Below are positions 10,915 through 17,446 of a stretch of DNA of 17,446 nt, piece by piece. Both the position numbers and the translations under genes were made by a program. Under the pieces are notes generated by a model. That model was given only the letters and a program-made list of their open reading frames with translations, was not told the DNA's origin and did no database searches. This DNA comes from Carex sylvatica (taxonomy: Eukaryota; Streptophyta; Magnoliopsida; Poales; Cyperaceae): positions 1-17,446 of the forward strand of contig CAXKVR010000390.1 in assembly GCA_964058845.1 (NCBI GenBank), written 5' to 3'. Position 1 is the stretch's first letter. Each line of letters opens with the position of its first letter.

Positions 10915-13900
10915 TTAAAATGAGATTTCACTTGGTGCATGAAATGTCCTGCCACGGCAGATTGACTCCAGGTTCTCTCCAGCATATGAACAAAGTGGAG
11001 ATACTTCCACACCTATTCCAGTAGATAAAATAAAAGGTATATGAAAATATGATTAAGTTGAAACTGTAGAAAATTATGTATGTTTGATTCATGCATCATG
11101 TTATAGTTCATGAGATGACCAACGGATTACTGTAAGTTGGAACATACTATGATCAAGTATGCTGATTTGGGTAAATTGAACAACTTAACAATCTGCATTT
11201 TAGTAACTTCAATTCAAACTACATTGTGGTCTCTCAGGCCTGGTCACTGAGTACAGGACAACATAAAGAAATATAGGTAAGACTTCAATAGGGACCAAAT
11301 GAGTAGGATATATACCAGTTAAATAAAGTGGTACAGAGTGGGTTAAAAAGCCACCAGCCGCCACAACCCAACGACTATGGAGGCGAAGCAGCATTAATCG
11401 GGCAGTATCAGGTGTGTCATAGCTAGCTCCATTAGCATTCTTAACTGGTGCAAATTCCTCTTCCCTCAGTATCTGTTTGGTTTTAAAGCAACAGTTAGAA
11501 TAGTAAAATATAGGGTGAAATGGAAGCAAGGGGAGGAAAAATAACCTCAAAGAGAGACATAGATGGAGCATATGTAAATGCATCAAATATGAACTGCTCG
11601 AGTTTTATCCCATTTGTGAAGCCATGGATTGATGGGATCTTTTTCTCTGCTATGTGGTAACTGCTCAAAACCAAAAAAAAATCAATAATGACAGTAATCA
11701 TTATATAAAAAAAATTCAAAATTATCTCTGCTCATGTGATTAACAACATAATTTTTTTCATGTGTGACCCTATGAAATGAGAAACAAGTCATATGCCTCT
11801 GTAATATAGGGAAAAACTGAATCTGCAACTTTTATTTTTATAGAAAAAGCAGTAGGATGAGCAAAAGCTGACGAAACAATATTCTGTTCAGTGCTTTGAA
11901 GTTCTAAATGGGAATGCTTTTCATTCATGTTTGCTGGAGATATGGATAAAGTTTCTCACATTTCCAAACGAAAGATAGAACTCTCTTTGCAAATGTATCT
12001 TAAAACTATAAAGTAGTAAACATGTTTAAGTAAGAACAGATGATCAGAAAACTTACATACTATCTTTTTCAAGACTGTTTGCCACATGATTTAGAAAATC
12101 CAGAGTGAAAATGTGCAGGCAGACCTGTGCAGTATAAGAAATAAAAAAGTACTTTCTTCATCTCTCTTATATGACAAGCAAGATACATGATTAAAAGGAA
12201 AAAAAAAAAAGCACAAACAATCTAATTCAGTGTTTCTTTCTAACAGAGAGATTAGAGATTTGTCTGTTTTCAACGAGTGAAGGACGGTAACTGTAAGGAA
12301 AAAATTAGAAAGAATTATACATTACTCCAGCAAAAACGGAGGCGCCCTGTACTTTGATTGATTTCAGAACACATGTTTTGATCCATCTCACTATATTCTA
12401 GCACAGCAAGGGGTCCACCTTTACCCCTTTGCACAAATACTCCTACTTTCTCTTGTGGATATCCCTTTAAATGAAAAGGTCAATAAATATGAGTTAAAAT
12501 ATTTAATAGCAGATAAAATTACACTATTAGTTATTATCTGCAAATTTTTAAGAGATGAGGTTAAATAATAAGGGAAATAAAAAAAAATCATGACATGAAT
12601 GATGAAGAGATATAGAAGAGTCTAAAATCTGGCCTTGAATGAAGAGAATTGAGAGATTTGAAAGAGGAAGAAAATTAAATTTTTTTAAAAAAGCAGGAAA
12701 GCTTATTTTTACCTTGCGTACAACTTTAGCAGCAGTAGCTACACCTTTCTCAATAAAGTACCCCAAAAAAGTGGGATCTGCAACTCGCACCTGCCCTGGG
12801 GAGATCATAATTAGAGAGAGAGAGAGGGAAAGAGCAAGAGAGGAAGAAAAGAAATAGGAATTTGATAATATGTTGGTAATTACCAGAGCATTATCAACAC
12901 CATAACAATCTACATACTTCACACCTCTATTGGCCATATCTTCGAGTAACTTGTGTGATTTCAGAGCTAAAAAGATGAAAACAAAAGGTAAATTATGTTT
13001 TCCGTGACTTGAATATCTATTCATATCAAGTTTTGAGTTGAGAATTTATATAATGTCAATTTGAAATGATACCAGCATATACACCGCCATTTCCATCAGG
13101 AGCCGTCGCTACCTGGTTAAACAATACAGTCATTCAATTGTAAAACACAACATTCATAATTTTTTCAATTTCCCCTGATTTTATACACGTGAAATGGAGA
13201 GGGGGGAAGGGGATTACCTTGAAAGGAGTCTCCATGATAAATTTACCATCAGGAGAAACACAGGGAAGCGTGCCTTGTTGGAAAAAGGTTACCTGGGTCA
13301 AGTCAATACCTCAGTAAGAAAAAATATACAAGGTAAAGTGTACTTTTATGAGAGGTATAATAAGAATTTTATAATACCAAATTTATATAATATTTTCTTA
13401 CTTGGTCTGGATCCAAGCCAAAATATTTGCGGCTTTGAAAGTACTTATGGGTAGCTTCATCAGTGAAAGGACTGGTCATTATGTACAAGTGGATAGGTGC
13501 AATATTAGTGGAACCTGCATGTAATATCACAAGATACTAAATAAAAATTAATTAATTATCAGTATCTGAGAAGGTGCAAAAAAAAGATATATTGCCTTCA
13601 GTTGTTTGAGCTGCAAGCTTTTGAATGGAGAGGATTCTCTCAGCTTGGAGTTGAAAAAGTGACTTGCCAGACGGGAGCCCTATACCTGACAGATATATAA
13701 AGAGATCTCGTCAGATGAGCAATAAGCAAAACTGCAAAACATCCTGCTAAGACAAAATTGCACAAATGTTCACAGTATGAAAATATAAAAATGGAGAAAG
13801 AGGTAGTATACGTACTGAAACAACCCTTGGGATCTGAACTTCCAAGACGCGTCCCCTATCCAAAAGTAAAACAAGACAACAAATAAATATAACAAAAATA

Positions 13901-16333
13901 ACATAATATCTGAGGATGGAATAACAGTACCAAGTACCAAGAATTATGGAAGTAAAACAATAACTTGAATAATGAATAGAAAATCTGAAGGAGAATACGG
14001 GGAAACAAAACCAAAGTATGGAACTAAACTGTACCAAGCAGCCAAACCCAGTGCATAATTTTTCCAGTGGTCTCTGCTCGTCTAATTTTCTTTTTTTATT
14101 GGGTTCTTACTTCTTCATGAGTCTTAACTAGGCTTTTAAGCCATATACTTCCTCATCAACGGTCAGTATTGGTTCCCATAGACTGGTATCGATACAGGTC
14201 TCCTTGTTTGTAGGGTTTTTTACTACAATGCAAAGAACAAGATGAAACAAATATTAAATTTCGTACCTGACCACCAGCTAAAAGGACAACGGCTAATTTC
14301 CCTTCAGAAATAGCCCTTAGCCCTCTTTTCCACCACTTTTCTTTCTCTTCAGCTGTTCTTTCTTCTACAGTAGATACACTCGACTCTGGTACCGGCTCAA
14401 CCAACTGTACTGCCATTCCTGTGTATAGTATTTTTTAACATGTTGAGATATATTTCACAATAGCATCATTTTCTATAACATAATAAAATGCATGAGGGAG
14501 AATTAAGAGTACACCTCGTGATCCAATCGACCGTCTTATGATCCGATCAATCCTGGGAAGGTCAATGCTCTGTTTAATTTAAACAAAGGGATGCTAAGTT
14601 ATTTTCAACAATCAGAAAAGGTTAAAGTCCTCCAGCAAGAAATTTTGCACCAGACCATTTTATTCTGTACAGTCATGGCAAGTAACGAACCTGGAGTATA
14701 TTCTGGTCAGACTGAGCACATACTAATCATACTGAAATACTGAAAACCATTGATGGTAGGTACTAGGTACTGGATATGCACTGGTAGAACAAAATTAATA
14801 ATTCCACTTTATGAATCATAACAATCAAGAATATTATCCCAATAAACAATTGAACCAACACCAAGAAGTAATATGCTAGCTCATTCTTCAACCAACCATC
14901 AGGTAAACCAAGAGAAGTGTAAAAGTTAAGTAACCAAAAAGAGCAACAAAATGCCAACTTGCCATTAGAAAATAAAGAAGAAAAAACACTAGATATAAAA
15001 AGAAATTCAGATCAGAAATGGCAAAAAAGAAGCAAGGTTATCATTGTAAAGATCACCGTTTGCAGTACATACAATCATTCTTAGAAAAATGTAGTGTCAT
15101 AATTGGATATGGAGAACAAATTTAGTTTTTATAATATCGAGAGAGATAAGAAATGTTCGTACGGTGAACATTTCTTAAAATTGTACATGAGTTATCTACA
15201 GTTCAGATAGCTTCTTTCTTCTTATTATTATTATTATTATTTTTTTGACAAAGAGGCCGAGTAGCCCAATTTCATTACCAAAAACGTTAAATACAATCCA
15301 GATAGCTTCTTTCTCATAAATTGGTGCAATTTTATAATCAGTTGGTCATCCGTCAAGTAATTTGAAAATTAACGGTTCAGTTCTATCATCACTTGATCCA
15401 CGTACCAAATGATTCTCAATTTGCACCAAATTGATACACGACCTTATCTAAAATATAGAGAATTCCTACATTTTTATTTTGAGAATTTTTCATCAGTTCG
15501 TCACAGAATTGTCATTCTTACCCAAGAAAGGAAAAGGTACAGAACTATCTTTTGGTAATGATATAACATTAAAATAGGAACAATTTTATAATTCGTAGAA
15601 GTTAACACCAGAAAAAACTAATTGAAAATATTTTATTTTAAAAAAAAAGAAAACTCTACGATCCACAAAGTTGAAAGATTGACACTTAAGTGAACTGTCT
15701 GACAAAATCACAAAATTCTCCAACTTTCAATTGTAAATGAGACGTAAGATTGATCTTAAGAGATCTGCATTACTGAATTGCACAGATATCTATAATCAGC
15801 TATGAGAAATCAGTTTAATACCTACTAAAATGCAACAACGAGTTCACTCAGGAATAAAAAATTAGATCAAGTCAGATCGAGCTAATACCACAATTGAACC
15901 AATTCCAACGGAGCATAATGTAATACCGAGTGGTAAAAATATATCCTCGTCGCCAACATTCAATAAGGAAAGAAAAGAAAAAAAAAAACTATTCACCAAA
16001 TGGTCAAAATAAATGGAGAAAATTCTCACAAAAGATCTCCCTATATTGAAAAAATCAAAGAGATATCGGCATAAATACGCAAATTAATCCCTCTTTAGTT
16101 TTTCAACTCACCTCAATATCTCTGTAAAGGAGCTCTCTCTCCTCAGGCGAGATCTCATCCCAGAGAGAAAACGACCCCTCCTGGCCGTAATCTTTCAGCC
16201 TCTCCACCATATCCTGTGGCGGAGTCGCTCCCAGCACCACCGCCTCCGGAGGCGACGTCGACCCCTGCCTCTCACTTCCAGCCAGCGGCATCACCGAATC
16301 AGACCTTGGGCCCACCAAAATTATCTCCTTCAT
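10915..16333 (-). CDS. UAP1: UDP-N-acetylglucosamine diphosphorylase (UTP:GlcNAc-1-P uridylyltransferase)
   Basis: It makes UDP-GlcNAc from UTP and GlcNAc-1-phosphate in the cytosol (EC 2.7.7.23), the last step before N-glycan, GPI-anchor and O-GlcNAc synthesis. Fifteen exons join in phase: 16333-16112, 14569-14515, 14418-14267, 13855-13816, 13685-13596, 13514-13402, 13292-13218, 13112-13073, 12966-12884, 12790-12713, 12464-12321, 12124-12057, 11660-11546, 11472-11316 and 11012-10915. The product is 509 aa, close to plant homologues. Seen motifs: [10 protein letters not shown] near the N-terminus; the UDPGP signature [16 protein letters not shown] at 139-154, split by intron 3; [15 protein letters not shown] at 254-261; YVDCYGVDN at 280-288; LEQFIFD at 407-413; and [10 protein letters not shown] at 431-440. 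Exon 5 ends in a GC donor; all other introns are GT-AG. The ATG at 16333 is the first in-frame start supported by the N-terminal match. Confidence 0.96.
13515..13595 (-). other. GC-AG intron of the UDP-GlcNAc diphosphorylase gene
   Basis: Exon 5 ends ACTGAAG at 13596 and the intron begins GCAATA. Its 3' end is GCAG before exon 6 at 13514. No nearby GT keeps the frame. GC-AG introns are a known minor class in plants. Confidence 0.8.
15204..15219. repeat. LINE target-site duplication, copy 1 (16 bp)
   Basis: CAGATAGCTTCTTTCT, identical to 15299-15314, next to the (TTA)n tail side. Confidence 0.85.
15220..15298 (-). mobile_element. 5'-truncated LINE (L1-like) 3' end
   Basis: On the minus strand the segment runs from GATTGTATTTAACG through TAATGAAATTGGGCTACTCGG and CCTCTTTGTCAAAAAAA to an (ATA)n tail. 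The AATGAAATT...CAAAAAAA phrasing with a simple-repeat tail is typical of the 3' ends of plant LINEs. It is flanked by exact 16-base copies of CAGATAGCTTCTTTCT at 15204-15219 and 15299-15314, as expected from target-primed reverse transcription. It lies in intron 1 in the same orientation as the host gene. Confidence 0.8.
15299..15314. repeat. LINE target-site duplication, copy 2 (16 bp)
   Basis: CAGATAGCTTCTTTCT, identical to 15204-15219, next to the truncated 5' side of the insertion. Confidence 0.85.
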
Positions 16334-16601
16334 CTATCTGACTCTCTCTTTCTCTCCCACTTTGCTAATAAATACACACCCAGACACACAAACTGTATTG
16401 TTTACTAGTAGATATACTGAGTCGGGATAAATTCGATAGAGAAGAACAAGATCGAGATACAGAACAATGGAAGTTGCTTGAAGTGCATCCGCAAAGAATA
16501 ATAACTAGCTAAATAATTATATGGACCGAATAACTGATTGTAGGGACAAATTTCAGTGTTAGGTGCGGGGCCCAGACCCAGAAACTGGAAGTTTATTGGA
16601 C

Positions 16602-16607
16602 CACGTG
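16602..16607. promoter_or_regulatory. G-box (CACGTG) upstream of the UDP-GlcNAc diphosphorylase gene
   Basis: CACGTG inside CCACGTGT is the core bound by plant bZIP and bHLH factors. Function here is inferred from position only. Confidence 0.4.
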
Positions 16608-16843
16608 TAAAATTAGTAGACCTGGTTCAGGATGTCAGTGCATGACATGCCACCAGATTCACTGGCAAACGGAGATTTTGATGATTGAATTCCCCTGCTT
16701 CGGTATCTACGAGAATATGTATGTAGCAAGTCACTAACAAACGGATATAATGACTAGCTTCATAATTTATTACAGAAATATAAATTATAGGAGATTTGGT
16801 GTAAGACAGGTGTGCGATGTCGGTAGAATTCGTATCCTCCGAG

Positions 16844-16984
16844 ATATCTCAAACTTTGCGTGACTTATGGAAAATCCCAACCGTTTAAATACGTTCTGCA
16901 CGAATCTCAAAGCACACATAATACTGACCCTACATCACCCCCGAATAGGCACCGGACACGTCGGTCACGCAAAAGTTGAGATAT
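16844..16984. repeat. Imperfect inverted repeat, 21-bp arms
   Basis: ATATCTCAAACTTTGCGTGAC at 16844-16864 pairs with the reverse complement of 16964-16984 at 19 of 21 positions, across a spacer of about 100 bases. It may be part of an old element next to the hAT insertion. Confidence 0.6.
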
Positions 16985-17005
16985 ACGCACTCATGTCGGT
17001 ATACT

Positions 17006-17446
17006 TAGGGGTCTGCTAACGGGGCGGGTCGGGGCGGACCGGGTATATCCGGGGTCGGGTACGGGTATGGGTCGGGTACGGGTATCACGGGTATACGGGT
17101 ATCTCGGGGCGGGTATCACGGGTATTTTTTTCAAAACTCGTACCCTACCCGACTTATACCCGTGCCCGTGGTACCCGGCACGGGTAGGGCGGTCCGGGTA
17201 GAGTACCCAGTCTGGTCCGGTTTTTTTTTTTTTTTTATGTTTTTTTTTCGGCGGCAAATTCGAAATTTCAAAAAAAATTGAATTTTTTGAATTTTTTTGA
17301 ATTTTTTAACGGGTACGGGTCGGGTCGGGCGTAAATCGGACCGGGTTTGCTCGGGTTTTGAACCAAATAACCGTACCCTACCCGTTATATACCCGTACCC
17401 GTGTACCCGTTTACCCGACCCATACCCGGGCTCGGGCACGGGTACC
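17006..17446. mobile_element. End of a probable hAT transposon (runs off the window)
   Basis: The segment begins TAGGGGTCTGCTAACGGG, close to the TAGGG(A/G)TG-type termini of plant hAT elements. Dense GGGTCGGG, CGGGTACGGGTA and ACGGGTAT repeats follow, on both strands, like the subterminal transposase-binding repeats of the Ac family. The repeats continue to the end of the window, interrupted by T-runs at 17221-17250 and 17265-17310. GGTATACT at 16998-17005 would be the 8-bp target duplication, which cannot be confirmed without the far end. Minus-strand open frames here come from the repeat and are not genes. Confidence 0.6.

Larger units (their letters stand above)
14570..16111 (-). other. 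Large first intron of the UDP-GlcNAc diphosphorylase gene
   Basis: An AT-rich intron of about 1.5 kb starts GTGAGT and ends ACAG. It carries a small LINE insertion at 15220-15298 and has no other recognisable element. Confidence 0.85.
16334..17005. other. Upstream region of the UDP-GlcNAc diphosphorylase gene
   Basis: There is no gene. Just upstream of the minus-strand ATG is a CT/GA-rich leader, and TATTTATT lies at 16374-16367, close to the ATG for a TATA box. CCACGTGT with a CACGTG core at 16602-16607 is a G-box/ABRE-type site about 270 bases upstream. Bases 16800-17000 have a different character (words such as GCACCGGACACGTCGGTCACGC) and hold an inverted repeat. Confidence 0.5.

Noticed and set aside
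12057..12061. Alternative donor at 12060 (A|GTATGT) for exon 12
   Set aside because: It breaks the phase with exon 13; the donor GTAAGT four bases on gives DSIYHIAEKK, matching the family.
12639..12857. 72-aa plus-strand frame with an [11 protein letters not shown] tail
   Set aside because: It is antisense to an exon and a GA dinucleotide repeat.
12548..13024. 158-aa minus-strand open frame
   Set aside because: It is read-through of UDP-GlcNAc diphosphorylase exons 9 and 10 into flanking introns; the true exons are 12966-12884 and 12790-12713.
16991..17439. Lysine-rich and proline/arginine-rich minus-strand frames
   Set aside because: They arise from T-runs and GGGTACGGGT repeats of the transposon end.

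Overview
This is a plant nuclear genomic window, most likely from an angiosperm. It holds three intron-rich genes with standard plant splice sites, AT-rich introns and spacers, and several kinds of plant transposable element. All three proteins can be assembled exon by exon with consistent reading phase. I cannot name the species.

Layout. (1) 1-2470 looks like the inside and right end of a DNA element with long pyrimidine/purine-rich inverted ends. Just inside the right end, a possible small two-exon gene (85 aa, unrecognised) runs on the minus strand. (2) 2589-2996 is a near-perfect foldback element (MITE) with 190-bp arms and a 9-bp target duplication, as expected for Mutator-like elements. 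An exact 81-bp tandem duplication abuts it. (3) 3308-5002 (+) is cytosolic 40S ribosomal protein S11 (uS17), 6 exons, 160 aa, with a telo-box and a pyrimidine-rich leader. (4) 5792-8372 (+) is a pectin methylesterase without the inhibitor-like pro-domain, 5 exons, 390 aa, carrying a natural run of 12 histidines after its signal sequence. (5) About 8612-10300 is a repeat block with GATACG-rich ends, AT-rich internal duplications and a tRNA-like (SINE-like) segment. (6) 16333-10915 (-) is UDP-N-acetylglucosamine diphosphorylase, 15 exons, 509 aa, with one GC-AG intron and a small 5'-truncated LINE in intron 1. (7) From about 17006 to the window end lies the end of a probable hAT transposon with dense GGGTACGGGT-type subterminal repeats.

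The genes are independent housekeeping or cell-wall genes: translation, pectin modification, and amino-sugar nucleotide supply for N-glycans, GPI anchors and O-GlcNAc. They do not form a pathway. I found no novel multi-gene system. The most notable structures are the Mutator-type foldback with its adjoining perfect duplication upstream of RPS11, the layered repeat block at 8.6-10.3 kb, the LINE insertion with an exact 16-bp target duplication, and the possible small gene inside the long-inverted-repeat element.
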